From positions 543,265 to 607,264 of the forward strand of contig MNCI01029388.1 in assembly GCA_015680685.1 (NCBI GenBank): a stretch of DNA of 64,000 bases, in the 5' to 3' direction. Below the pieces are notes generated by a model that worked only from the letters and a program-made list of their open reading frames with translations, ran no database searches and was not told where the DNA came from. The DNA comes from Gnetum montanum. Its lineage: Eukaryota > Streptophyta > Gnetopsida > Gnetales > Gnetaceae. The position numbers were made by a program, and so were the translations under genes. Below, piece after piece: positions 35,719-47,739 of this stretch (position 1 is its first letter; each line of letters starts with the position of its first letter).

Positions 35719-38486
35719 TCACACCATCCCTAGCGGCGATGGTTCTGATGGACCTTCTCCAGCCTCTGGCCCATGCGTTGGTGGCGGCGTGGATGACGGT
35801 TGCCCTACGGTAGCTACAACTTCTGAAGGCAGCCGGAAAGCCTCCAAGAGAGCCCTCATCTTTTCTTCTTTGCTTCTGGCATCGTTCACAGTCCAGGCAA
35901 CTTCTCTAATGTGTGTTGGAATTGGAACTTCCCAAGGGCATGGCAATGTCGGGAAGAGTTCTTTTAGGTTAACAAACCAGGCTGCAAACTACTTGCATTC
36001 GATGTCGAACGCTCGGACTGATGCCTACAGCTATTGGTAGTTGTTCATTCTACGAGCTAGGTCCTCTGCGACTATACGTTGTCCTTTAAAGCTTGTGCGG
36101 AGGACCTCAAGTTCCACGCTGGCTGTTGCCAGCTTCTGTTTTGTCACCTTATGTGCCTAGAACTCACCCTCGTATAGGGAACACAAGGCGGCCACTTGCT
36201 TTTCTAACTCTGACAGCGGTCTCCTGGCTATGAGCATAGCTAGGTTTGCATATCGGAGGTTGGCAAGCTCCATGTATTCTGTCATCTCCTCAATTTGCAG
36301 GTTCTTTAGGCAGATTTCAGCTTTATTGTAGTCGTTCAACCCATCGAAGATAGGTTGCCATGCATCGACTCTCTCTCGAAGTTGCTGGAGTGCTTGGTTC
36401 ATCTTGGCCTTTGCGACTTGAATATGCTTTTCGTTCACTTCCTTTTGCAATCCCACTTGGTCCTTGTAATGATTTTTAACTTTTTCAAATTTTAGGGCCT
36501 CATTTTTCCAAGCAGTAATTTCAATTACAGACTTCTATTGTAATGCCTGAACCTCCTCCATTGACAGATTTCGATTTTCAGTAGCCAACCTCCTTATGTC
36601 AAGGTTCACCTTGGCTAGCTCCTCCTGTTGTTGGTGGATGAAATTTTTCATGTGTTCGTTCTTTGCACCAACATTGTGCAGGCGATGAACCTCCGCGGTC
36701 AGTCGCACGTTCTCCTGGCGAACCTCCACCAAGTCCTTCTCTAAGTGATATACTCAAGCATCTGTCGAGGACTTGTTGAAGATCGTCATCTCTTGCACAT
36801 CTTCAACAACCTGAAGTTTAAGTTGAAGTTGTTGAAAAGCTTCATCTTGGTGATTTCGCTGTTGAGGATGGCTGGATCGACAAACTGGGCTCTTAATTGG
36901 GCTACACAAGCAACTTGAGCAGCTTCAAGTTGCCCTTCCAAAACGAGGCTCTTGCCCCTTGCCGAGAGCAGCTTCGACTGGGTTGCAGTAATGTTGTCCA
37001 GAAGGTCGAAGACATCTGGAAGCGATTGCTCGGTTCCCACCAGTCGATCCAACAACTCTTTGTTTTGGACTACATCAATCTTGCTACGTGAAGTTCCGAT
37101 AGACACCTGTACATCCTGTAATCCATAAATGTTCGGTACAGGTGCTGCTGGTACATTGAGAGCCATAGTAATTGTGTCAGCAACCACTTTGGCTGCAACT
37201 TCCTGTCCTTAGTGCTGCATCACCAGGACTATCGCCCCTTCACCATCTTCCAAGCGTACCGAGAAGGTAGTAGCATTCCCTGAAATTTCAAGGAATAACT
37301 ACTAGGTTGACACTGTCACTTCTCAGATGCTTGGATCTGTTCTGGTTGGCACTTGTGCTCAGGTGGTGGAGAATATCGACCCTGCCCTTTCAAGCAAGCT
37401 AACTGATTGAGCCACTTGCTATAGGTGGCTCATGGCAGGGCAATAGACTGAAGGGTCTTCTCCTCCACTAGTCCTATTAGATTGCTCTTGCTAGCTCAAG
37501 AGTGCTTCCTGGATCTTGCAGATGTATTCTACTGTGGTTTGTGAGCCCGACTACGTTGCTTGTGCAGGTGGTGGAGGTGGTTGCTCATCCTCCTTTGTCT
37601 GTGTGGCGGCAAGAGTTTTATCCTTCATCATTTCTCACCACGAGGTGANGGTGCGCTGAATTACATCATTGGAATACTGTGCTATCTCTGCCCGTTTGCA
37701 CAACTTTCAGATTAGGCAGGGAAAGGGGAGAGCTCATCTTTCATGTTCATTCTCAGCGAACCTCTTTTCAATTTCCAAAAATAGCAACTCTAGAAGACTC
37801 ATTGGGAACTTCCCACTCAAGGCGGCGCATGCACGGGTGAAGAAGCCCGTAATTTTGCTAGGTCTTACCGTTGGGTTCAAGTGGTAAGATGCAATATTTG
37901 AGTACACTCTCTCTGCCGTGGTCAAGGAGCCGAATTCCTTGCACTCTACCCCGTAGCACCGTTTGGTCCATTCTGCCTTTACCTCTGGATGGGCCTGTTT
38001 TGGAATTTCCACCACATCTGCCCCAATTTCAGGCAACCCTAGAGCCTGCACTATCACCTCCAAAGAGTAAGAGACATCAATGTCTTTGATTCTTACTTTA
38101 GACCCTAGTTGCTGATTCGTCCAGAAGAGATAAGTTTCTCCTAAGTACCATTTACCACTGGTTGTGATGATTGGCCACATCGGAGAGTTCTACAGTTGGA
38201 GCCTCACTTCTTCTAGTGAGTTCTCAAGGAATGGTCCAAAATTTAGCTCTTGGAGAACCGTCTGTTGCACCTTGCGTGGCATGATAGCATCAAGGAAGGC
38301 TTGGGTCAAGGTAACCTCAAGCAGTGGTGCTATCCCAAGAGTCTCATCCCCTTGCGATTGCTTGTCAGGAATCTCCTCTTCGGGGAATCTGATGGATAGA
38401 TTCCATGTCAAGTCCTTCNTAAGTAGCTCAGAATGGTCGTTATACACCTTCTCAATTTGATCAAGTTATGTTGCTGGCACCGACAT
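35719..38486 (-). pseudogene. large env-position ORF of element B, unknown function
   Basis: From the ATG at 38486 (MSVPAT) one frame runs through 38190, 37734 and 36786 with only scattered TAG/TAA stops, many where CAG or CAA would fit. One frameshift then leads into the blocks 36732-36535, 36456-36157 and 35946-35719. The original protein would have been about 920 residues. Its first third looks globular (KWYLGETYLFWTNQQLG; QALGLPEIGADVVEIPKQ), then a proline-rich linker (EDEQPPPPPAQ near 37580), then heptad-rich likely coiled coil (QENVRLTAEVHRL; LQQLRERVDAW), then a P/S-rich end. I see no signal peptide or membrane segment, so it does not look like a real envelope protein. A relative of its C-terminus is at 50269-50529 in element C. 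I do not recognise the family. Confidence 0.7.
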
Positions 38487-38539
38487 TCCTTTATGTCTCC
38501 CGGAGTGTTAATTTATGGGTTAGAACCAAAATTGTCATA

Positions 38540-40590
38540 ATTAACTAATTAATTACTCATAGGCACTACCCCCCCCCCCCACGACTAAGAGCATACCTCC
38601 AGTTGCTTAAAAGGGCAAGGATCGGGTGATGCGGACACGTGATGGAATGTGGGCACGTTGGGAAGGGTTAGGTAGAAAAAATGGCAAAATCTCCCCTTAA
38701 TTTGGAACTCAAATGATGAAAATGTGAAGCACAATGGGTGTATATATAGGGGTTGGATGCTGCATTGATAGGGCTGCATATACGAGGTCGCGTATACACA
38801 GTGACTGCGTATATGGGGCCACGTATACGCAGGGGTGTTTACCCGTTGACCAACCCAGAAAAAGCCCGAAATGATGAATTTGTGATGCCAAATTGGGGCG
38901 GTTGAAGTGTGTGAGAGGCCCAGACATGGTTGAGGACATGAGGAAGGTAAGTGGGCTTGAAAAAAAAGAGACAAAAATAGGAGAACGGGACTCAAAAAGA
39001 ACTCTGCCAGAAAGAAATCGAGCAATGGGAGCCGGAAGCGAGTCTACCCCGAAATCCAAAGGATGGGAGGCTTAACAAGCGGGACCAAGGAGATGCAGGT
39101 GGGTCCTCCCCATAGCAGGCCATAGCCTTAGTAGCCCCTACATGGCCCTCAACACCAAGGTTCGTGGGCCCCGGGGCCAAGAAATGGTGTTCGCTAGTTA
39201 AGACTCCTACCTAAGAGATCCTGCCAAGGCATGAGAGGTCCATGGAAATCACGAGAACTTTCCCAACATAAGACGGGTAGTGAGGTGAGTTGCGAAGAGA
39301 ACTGGGTGAAGAGAGAGAGACGAGAGAATGGAATTCCGATCGTCGGTCACATGAAACCCCATGTGTAGTTGTGGTTAAGTGACCTGGTAGAATCGTTCCT
39401 GAGTTCAAACGCAAAACCAGCCGCATTCAGTGACATCACAACAATAGACGAAGTCCCGGCCATCCCCCAAGGAAGCAAGAATGACCCCCCAGAGAACCAC
39501 CACTCCAAATAAACATGAGAGGAAGGAAGTGAAACAGGACAAAGTTAGAGGGGACCAAGGAAGTCCCATAACTAGTGCTTGTGGCCCATGAGAGGTGGTC
39601 TAAGGGGTGTGCTTTGAATTCCCACCATTGATGTCATGAGTTTGTGTTTGTTGTTTTTTTTTCTCATGATTCTTCTTCTCTATTTTTTTTCTTTTTCAGG
39701 GGAACCACACCATGCAAAGACCCATGCATGTTCGCATGCATCTGACCAAGGGGTGTGCTTTGAATCCTCATGTGTATTTATTTTTCTTTTTTTTTTGAAT
39801 TTTTTCAGTGAGGACCACACCATGCAAGGTTGAACTACCTAGAAGCTTCCTTGGAGATAAGGATGTGGAGTGGTAGGGAATCCGTAAGGACATACTAGCA
39901 ACCCAAGGGATAAAACAAAGCAACGAATATTACATTCCCCTTGAAGTCACACCCGATTCAAACCATTGGGTCATTCCCGAGTCTGGAAACTACACAAGTC
40001 ACACATTAATTATAATGTTTTTAAGTGAAGGGGTTGCATGTTCTCAACAGAAGGAAAACCATGGAGTGGGTGAACGGGTGGAGGACGTGAACTCACTGCC
40101 GATCTTATGAATGGAAAATAGACGTAAAGTTCAAAGACAACCATGCGAGAGTGGGAATCGGACAACTAGGTGGATTAGCGTACATTACCCATCGTAATGA
40201 AAACCATCCGTGCTAGACATCTGAAGATAATAAGACGACGTATTAGCAATCACGTGAAAAATGAAACACACGCAAAGAAACGAAAAATAATTAAAGAGAG
40301 GAAAAAATGTACAAAGAATTTACGAACGTATGAATGATGGTGTAAAACAAAAAAGGTGTAAAACAAAAAATTACAAAACAATGAGGGGTGTAGTGGAATG
40401 GTCAACAGGGACGACGGTCTCCCCCACGACTGGGTGGAAAGCTGGAGACACGAAAAATGGAGCAAGGTTGTCCTGGTGATGACGAGGTGGTATCCCTAGT
40501 TAGGTGGGACCCATGGAAAGGTTTGAGTTCCAAGGACATGTGTTTGAAGCTCTAAGGGATGTGCAAATTTCCCCATTCACCATGATCATC
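38540..40590. other. sequence replacing pol in element B
   Basis: This 2-kb stretch has no counterpart in element A, where RT follows the protease. It contains an LTR-like promoter block (38741-38850), a run of 12 C at 38569-38580, a tRNA-like head with GAGTTCAAACGC near 39395, and a two-unit repeat: 39600-39745 and 39748-39830 both start AAGGGGTGTGCTTTGAAT and both end near ACCACACCATGCAA. Open frames on both strands (for example 38585-39059) share no motif with known proteins. Confidence 0.5.
38741..38850 (-). promoter_or_regulatory. LTR-like TATA region upstream of the env-position ORF
   Basis: On the minus strand, GCGTATACGTGG, ATACGCAG, GTGTATACGCGA and CGTATATGCAG words precede the TATA box CCTATATATACACCC (about 38738-38752), about 255 bases before the ATG at 38486. 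The same arrangement (GTATACG words then TATA) is found in the U3 of element B's own LTRs. Promoter function is inference. Confidence 0.4.
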
Positions 40591-40936
40591 GACTGTGGGG
40601 CCCGTTGATGAACCTCTTCCATTTCATCCATGTGTTCTACATAGGCTCGTACAAAGCCCCTCAGATGGTTCCATGCATATTGCACTGCTAGTAGGGTTAG
40701 CTATCAGCCACTGGGTGCCCTCTTGTTTTGTGGCTGCTGTGTACAGGCACTATTGAACTGGTGATTCTTTGGTACACCGACTGCATAACGGACCATAACT
40801 ACTACACGTGGTTGCACCTTGAGTCATTGTACGCGATGCATGGAACACACTTCTTCTTGATCTTTCCAAAAGGATTTTCCTTTGAAATTTCAAGGGAAAG
40901 ATCTCGGAGTCCTAGTCTTGCATCCACTGTGCTCAG

Positions 40937-41539
40937 CTAGGCTCTTCCTAGTATGATTGGGAAGTCTCCCTTGTAATTCTCGACACCGATGACAAGGAAA
41001 TCAATAGGATAGGACCACCCGCAAACAGTGGTCACAGTGTTCTCCACCATTCCCAAGGGAACAATGATGGACTGGTCTACCAATTCGAGCTTGATGTTGC
41101 TCTTCTTTAATGGGGGCAAGTTCCAATTCTTGTACATGTCATGTGAGATCAAATTAACTCTTGACCCTGAGTCCAGAAGAGCTTTACAGGGCTCATTTCT
41201 TGCCACTTGAAGATGGATAAGGGGACTTCTCGAATCAATGAACTTCCGAGGAAGGTGGCCTGTCTTTATCCAATCGGTCACGGCATGTGTGAGCATGAGC
41301 ATTTGGACATTGGAGTGTGACAGGCTTGAAGGCTGCTTGAGCGGTGGAACAGTAGAGGCGCTTGTAGGTTCATAGGCACTGGCCACAGGTGGGGGCGAGG
41401 GTGTGCGTACATGATTGGGTCGGAAGAAGGGACATTTCCATGCCTTGGCTTTTGGTCCACTCGGCTGAGGAGTCGGTTGTATGTTGACAGCCCTCGTAGC
41501 GTTGCGTTGCTGTGGTTGTGGTAGTATTTCTCCCTGCAT
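40937..41539 (-). pseudogene. aspartic protease region of element B
   Basis: An open frame of 200 codons without stops, though probably part of a longer gag-pro polyprotein. A proline-rich N-terminal part leads to LTHAVTDWIKTGHLP, then KALLDSGSRVNLISHDMY, where DSG is the retropepsin catalytic triad with hydrophobic context. WSYPIDFLVIGV follows, then FPIILGRA, the conserved I-L-G-R flap/helix end. All protease landmarks are present in order, making this the best preserved protein piece of the family here. Function still depends on the broken gag frame in front. Confidence 0.85.
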
Positions 41540-41899
41540 CGGTGGGGTAGGTGGCAGTTGGGTAGGATGTTGTGGAGGAGTGGTAGGAGAAGGTGATGGA
41601 GGATAGAAGAGATGTGGGTTCTCCTCCCTAGGTGATGGATATTGAGGTCAGAAATACTCCAGGGGATGGTAATGAATTTGAAAGGCTACATGACTGAAAG
41701 AGTCCTGTGGAAAGACCGTTTGCTGAACATAGTACCCATAAGGATCTGGCTGCTTGTAAGGGTACTGCTGCCTTGGAGGTGGCATCCCCCACACCTATGG
41801 GTGCTGCGACTGCTGGAAGTATTCATACGGTTGCGGTGGCGCTCCACTCGAATAGTATCCTTGTTGTTGCTGGTGGAACTGCTTAGAATTGCCTTATGG

Positions 41900-43730
41900 G
41901 TAAGGTAACCTTTGGGGTGTTTGCCTCTACGCCAAGCAAGGGTTCAATGCGTACACCCCAGACTCTTGAAGATGTGACACCACAGGACAACATCCCATAG
42001 GATGTTCATATTGGCATATACCACATTCATCCTCCTCCTCGGTGTCAGAGTCTGCAACCTACTCTGCTACAACAACTTTGCCCTTACCCTTATATTGGGC
42101 ACGTTCAGCTTCCTTCTGCTTGCGTCGATCGCGGTCATTCTCTTATTCTCTGGACTCTTCTGCGATTTTCAACACGCTTTGGACTCTTTCTTCCAAAGAG
42201 TCCCACATCTTATCCACCTTTGCCGATATTTCAGATGCAAAATTTTGTAGCAGCAAAGTCTTTCGATTCACCGCTTCTTCCAACGGTGATTCATCCTCCT
42301 CATCACAAAATCGGACCTCCCTTTTTCTGAGGGAAGGATACCGGTTGAATTCTTCTGCACTCTCCTTTTTTCTAAGTTCTCCTTCCTCCTTGGCCACCTG
42401 CTTAATGAGGCGTTGCAATTGATGGGCCCTTAGCTCCTACAGTCATGCTTGGGTGTACACGCCAAGGATCTTTCGTGTTTCAAAATGGAGCCCATCAATG
42501 ATGTGGCGAAGCTGTGCCTGTTGAGAGTAACCATGACCAGGGCACCGATGCAACAATGAGTAGTACCTGCTCATGGCGGCATCCAAGGATTCATGATTCT
42601 CTTGTTTCTAGCCTTGGATCTGCCGTCTCAGATTCACCACTCTAGAGTACGTGTGATACTTGTCATTGAAAATTTCAAGCATTGTACTCCATCTTCTTAT
42701 TGATTCTGGCTCCAAGGACTGGTACCAACTTTCAGCCTCTTTAATGAGTGTGTGGGGGAACAGCTTCAGCTTTTGCCAATCATTATCAATGTTCTGCAGG
42801 GTGTAGGCATCATGGAATGCCTGTAGGTGAGTTTGCGGATCACAGTTGTATCCCCCGTCAAATCTGGGGATGTTGTTCATATCAACGCACTTGATCCGGC
42901 TATCCTTTACGTGCCTACTAGGAATTTGAACTGCCTCAATGATTTGGAGTATGCTCCAAGTAGCCAACAACGGCTCATCCGAATCATAGTCTTGTTGAAG
43001 ACCATGATGTTTGTGACGATTCTGGTGGCCCCTCCTTTCATGACGGCGAGGCTCACGCGATTGGTCACGTGTTTCCTCACGTTGTCCCTTCCTGAACCTT
43101 TTTATCACCGTCCTTTCGCTCCTTCCTACCTTGGTTATGTTCAGAGCCTGAGCTGGATGAAGGTGTAGGAGAGCGAAAGGATGGAGAAGAAGGAGAGGCA
43201 TCGCCACCACTTCGGTGTCGGTCTCCCCCTCTACTTTGATGACGGCATCGATCATCCTGCCCAGCCTTGCTACGTGACCCTCCATCCCCTTGAGGATCTT
43301 GGTCACTTAGAGGCTTGTTCTGAATGATGGACTGGAGGATTTGCTGCCCCAGGGGAAGTTCGGTCAAATGGGTATTGATGAGACGCGACTTACACTAGGC
43401 CGTGATATCGCGTACGCGATNATCCGCCTGTTGCTGGTCTTTTACTCATTGAGCCTCAATGGGATGATAGTCTCGGTAGTCATGGTCCTCCATGACATAC
43501 CCTACTCCACGATCCTGGATGCCCAGTCTACCCAAATTGTGATATAGCATCGCAGGAGCCGATCGGTTGAGCGGTAGCATGATGTTGCCCTCCATGTCCC
43601 GCCATAGCAGATGCTCATCTTGATGTAGGATGAATGTGAAATCAGGGACATATTCATTGGGATGCTTGTATACCACCGGACATTCTTGTGGCACTGGTGG
43701 TTTGAATACCTCTCTCCTATGAGAAGACAT
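41900..43730 (-). pseudogene. gag of element B
   Basis: The likely start is the ATG at 43730 (MSSHRREVFKPPVPQECP), though an in-frame ATG lies at 43751. Blocks: FTFILHQDEHLLWRDMEGNI; an S/R-rich stretch at 43077-43367; then the capsid-like core at 42608-43000 (MNNIPRFDGGYNCDPQTHLQ, AESWYQSLEPESIRRW, FNDKYHTYSRVVNLRR). A charged segment follows at 42143-42418, and a variant zinc knuckle CGICQYEHPMGCCPVV near 41985-42030, spaced C-x2-C-x3-H-x3-C rather than the usual C-x2-C-x4-H-x4-C. At least two frameshifts and several stops break it. Confidence 0.8.
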
Positions 43731-43877
43731 ATTGGACGTTAGATGGTCCATGTAATCGATGTACCTTACTATTTACTTTAATCCGCCTAGCATGTGTAAA
43801 TATTTCTATCCTGGGTTTGTTTCAACGACTTGAATGATAATTTCACTAAGGTTAGACAACGCATGTAAGACTAACAG

Positions 43878-43895
43878 TCCCCGGCAATGACGCCA
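43878..43895 (-). other. primer-binding site of element B (tRNA-Asp type)
   Basis: Minus strand TGGCGTCATTGCCGGGGA, one base from the 5' LTR. It differs from the complement of the tRNA-Asp 3' end at two positions, both in CpG context. Confidence 0.85.
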
Positions 43896-43896
43896 A

Positions 43897-44797
43897 TGAT
43901 GAGCGACTAGGTACCCCTATGCCCAACCATGCGAATCACAAGCGTTCACATGCAACTCGATTGAATTCCATAGACTGTGAGCACTTAACATACACTAGAC
44001 TCTAACTGGTGAAACCTTGGGTTAGAACAGTCATTGTCCTCCTAATCTCACTTGTGAGGTTTTGTTTACGATGGTTAAGTGAGACTAAGGCTAATGATTT
44101 TTGTAGCTTTTTACTTATCTTTTGGCTGCTAATTAAGGTATGAAAGGTAAGGAATAAACTATTATCTAATCTATAATTATCCTAGCTTGTATCCTAACTA
44201 TTCCTAGCATAAGTATCTAATCCCATCTTCCGAGCACATTCTGGGCATCCCCTAACACTTCTGGGTTACCAGAGGTTAAGTGTCACTAGGTTTACCAAGT
44301 GTTTGATTTACGTTTAAGATGGTCATACTTATGGCCCTTACGAACTACGAGTGAGCAATAGCGATTAAAATAACAATAACAGAAACTTAAGTAATTAACA
44401 AAGCATAAACATATTAAACTACTGAATGCATAAAATAGCTAAGTCCAAATGCTGTAAAGAATGCTTGAATAGTTCGTATTTATTGCCATTATGCCAATGG
44501 GCTCAGATACATCAACGCTCAAATAAAGAGCTGATCACTTTTCTTACACCTGCTGCGGACACTTGGAAAATATTCTATTTCCTGCAGGAACAAACTACAA
44601 GAGCTTCGTTACAACTAACTGAAGGTACCTAAATGAGGTAGAAGGCCCTCTTATTTATAGGTCGAAATAGGCTCCGCGTAAACGAGGCCATATCAACGCA
44701 TGGAAGGCTACGTTGATGGGCCCGCGTTGATGCGACCACGTATACACGGCCCATATATGCAGCCTAGTCGACGCATCGACTCAAAGACACTTCATCA
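43897..44797 (-). repeat. 5' LTR of element B
   Basis: 901 bp, ends TGATGAG and TTCATCA. The TATA box on the minus strand is near 44648-44660 (CCTATAAATAAG). Co-linear with 34577-35479 throughout. Differences are mostly transitions and cluster in the U3 word array. Confidence 0.9.
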
Positions 44798-45335
44798 ATT
44801 GCCATTTGAAAATTCTTATCATTAACATTATCTTGATTTTTCATCTATTTAGCTTCAGATTATTTTTTACTATCCTTAGCTTTGACACATTTTTTCTTTT
44901 GCATCTTTTTTCTTAAGAAAAAAAGAACAAACGTTAAACAAATATCTTTCACAATGATAAAAGTTGCAATAAGTCAAAAGATTATAATATTGTCTTGGCT
45001 AAACATAAGTCTTTTTGCCTACTTATAATAATAATTCCTTCTTATATTTAAGAAGATTTGTTTCAAAAAAAATGTTTATGAGAACCAAATTGTATGGAAA
45101 CAGATTCCATATGCTTAATGAGACCAAGAATACTAACAATCTCTTACTTAGCTTTCTTAAAAATCAACCAAGTAAGAAGACTTGTATTCATCCAATCACA
45201 TATTATAATCTTCCTAATTTTTCCAACTTTTTTCATTACTAAGAACATTTGTTTAATGTTTGTCCCTTTTTTCTTAAGAAAGAAGATGGTGATAAAACAT
45301 GTTGAAGTTGAGAATAGGAAAAAACAATCTAAGGT
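44798..45335. repeat. repeat R1, right part, with an internal inverted repeat
   Basis: 44798 onward continues R1 (compare 10380-10740). Within it, the reverse complement of about 44865-44950 resembles 45242-45330: both arms contain TTTGTTTAA(C/T)GTTTGT, TTTTTTCTTAAGAAA and AAGATG. Arm spacing is about 290 bases. The class of R1 is unknown. Confidence 0.5.
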
Positions 45336-46374
45336 TGACTATACGAAAAGTCAAGTTGCTATAAATTGTTTTCATCATTGTAGTCTTGTCCTAGCAAAAA
45401 GGGGTCAGCTACAAGAGTTATTTTTCATTATTCACCTTGATAAAGAGCTAGATCTTTGTTTATTTAAAGTTTCTTCAAATCCTCTTCAATTATTTTCTCT
45501 CATGTCTTTTTTGGTCTTTCTTTTGGTGGCTTTGTAATATAGCAACCTTTTGTTATAGGCTCATTGGCTATCTTCTTTACACATGTCCAAACCATATAAG
45601 GAATGAAGAATGCAAAGAAGCCAAAAGCTTTTGTTAATATTTTCTCGAAATGAAGTATTGATTAGTCCAAATAGATAGCCCATAAGCAAAAATTTTCCTC
45701 ATCTATGAGAATATTGTTAACTTAAAGATTAAACCTTCTATTAAGAAGTGATATAAAACTAGTGGCAGAAAATCTTAACATAAGATCAATTGTGATGAAC
45801 AATTTATTGGACAATTTATGCCATCATTTTCTAATAGATTTTCATCTTTTATAAAAGTTGCTATTTTGCAAAGCCTTTTATTACTACCTTGAATTCTTTT
45901 GCTATTTTAAATTCAAGCATGGATGTTGATAGTGATACAAATATTATTAGGTCTAGGATCATTTTCCCCCTAACGATTAATTTCCCTCTCTTAATTTTTA
46001 AAGTATTATTTCAATTATAAGTTTGTACACCTAAGTAGTCATCCTTGTAATTAGAAAAAATTTTACTTTTAATGTTTTCCTTGTTTGCTACCTAATGTTA
46101 AATATATGATATACTCTAATTTTTTTTGCTTATTAATACTATTTTTGAGGTCCAACACCCCTCCTCTTCATCCAAAAGTACTAAGATAATTGTATTTTTC
46201 AAGCCTTATTGAATTTGATATGGACAAAATAATTTTAGTAATAAGCTCATATGCAACTTTGGAATTAAAAGAAAAAATTGATCTACCATATGTCCAAAAA
46301 GCATATAGAGATACTTGATGCAAACTATTGTTAACTTTAAATAAATATTTAAGATTAGAAATTAACCTTTCAAA
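45336..46374. other. no gene recognised
   Basis: The plus frame 45094-45537 (147 codons) spans R1 and has no recognisable motif. The rest is AT-rich sequence without LTR or SINE features. Confidence 0.4.
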
Positions 46375-47663
46375 AACTATATGTACATCCTAGTTTTAGA
46401 AGAATTTTAGAGAAATATAATGATATCTCACGTGTGACTCAAACTAGTAATGCTTTGACCAACAAAATAATGTACTAACCACTTGAGCTATCTATCACCT
46501 AAAAAATGTTTTTTTGGATGAGGGAGTTGGAGCTTGAAATAATTTAACAAAGTGTTAGCCTAGTTGTATGGGTTTTGGCTTGGTAATCCTAGATCACAAG
46601 TTTGATTCTACTATATAGCACTGAGTTATAAACTTCTATAAAAACTTGGATGTGCCTACGTTTCAATTATTTCAACTTCCAACACCCCTGAAATAATTTA
46701 ACAATAGGTGCATCCCTTTTAAGGTCCAACACCAACAAACCCCCACCTCCTCCTCCACCCTACCCCAACTATAGATGCACCCCAAGACATATAGGCAACA
46801 TGACATATTAAAAGAATTATAAAAAATATAGCAATGCCTTAATTATAACTTGAACTAGTAATCTCTTACTTAACAAGATAATGAACTAACCACTTGAATC
46901 ACCTATCACTAATAATATGCCTTAAACATGACTTAATTTGTTAACCTCTTACCTGTAAATTGTCAAATAATGGGATAACCACTTGAGAAACCTTTCATTA
47001 GTAGGAAATATCTTTTTGTAAGGAGGAATGGAGATGTTAGAACTTGAAATAACTTGACTACAGGTACACTTGAAGACATATAGCCAACATGATACATTAG
47101 AATAATGGTAGAAGGATATAATGATGGATTGAGTGTCATTTAATTTAACAACCTCTTGCCTAACAATACAATGATCTAACCAATTGAGCCACCTATCACT
47201 AGAAGTTTAGGTAACATGGATTTAATGACAACAAAAATATAAAATCATTGAAAAGAATTTAACTATTACACAAAATTTAGCATCATGTATAAATGCTTAA
47301 TTTAGGGGTAATGTGTTAAAATCAAATGAATGTCTATAAGTTCACCCAAATACATATAGCCAACATGATAGTTTAGAAGAATTATAGAGGAATATAATGA
47401 TATCACAAGTGTGATTCAAACTAGTAATCCTTTGACCAACAAAACAATGAACTAACCACTTGAGCTATCTATCATAGGTAGGAATGCTTACTCTAATTTG
47501 AAATTAAAGGAATGACTATAAGAACACCCCTAAACATATAGTTAACATGATAATTTAGAAGAATTGTAGATGAATTTTATAATGCCTTAATTATCACTCA
47601 AAGTAGCAACCTCTTGCCTAATAAGACAATGAGTTCATTGCCTGAGCCATGTATCAATAGTAG
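46375..47663 (-). repeat. cluster of SINE family X copies
   Basis: On the minus strand at least five copies end (head first) near 46500, 46912, 47205, 47478 and 47663, with a head-only piece at 46925-47005. The head is GATAGCTCAAGTGGTTAG (A box) and CTAGTTTGA(A/G)TCAC (B box). The body is ATCATTATATTCCTCTATAA...TTCTTCTAAA. The tail is CATGTTGGCTATATGTCTT then GGGGTGTACCTATAGTC. The intron copy at 30611 supplies the full unit. Confidence 0.75.
46551..46690 (+). repeat. SINE family Y, plus-strand copy
   Basis: The head AAGTGTTAGCCTAGTTGTAT (A box) and ATCACAAGTTTGATTCTAC (B box) are followed by CACTGAGTTATAAACTTC and the tail GGATGTGCCTACGTTTCAAT, which resembles the family X tail. Confidence 0.65.
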
Positions 47664-47739
47664 AAATGCTGAATTTAGACACTAATTGGTTATTGTAGAT
47701 AAAAATATTACTATATATACCCTAGGCCATCTAGTTTTT

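Larger units (their letters stand above)
34577..44797 (-). mobile_element. complete gag-protease-only gypsy element B
   Basis: A 10,221-bp element with LTRs 34577-35479 and 43897-44797, 5-bp flanks ATTAC/ATTGC (one transition apart), a polypurine tract beside the left LTR and a tRNA-Asp PBS beside the right LTR, all in minus orientation. It encodes gag (43730 down to about 41900) and aspartic protease (about 41540-40937). The sequence then follows element A only to about 40590. No RT, RNase H or integrase motif is present. About 2 kb of unrelated sequence follows, then a roughly 920-codon broken frame (38486-35719) in the env position. It must have relied on a partner for reverse transcription and integration. 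Both LTRs differ mainly by transitions, so the insertion is old. Confidence 0.88.

Noticed and set aside
38585-39059. Open frames of 116 and 146 codons on the minus strand
   Set aside because: They overlap the promoter-like word array and have no recognisable domain.
42042-42422. 126-codon plus frame
   Set aside because: Antisense shadow of the gag segment 42143-42418.
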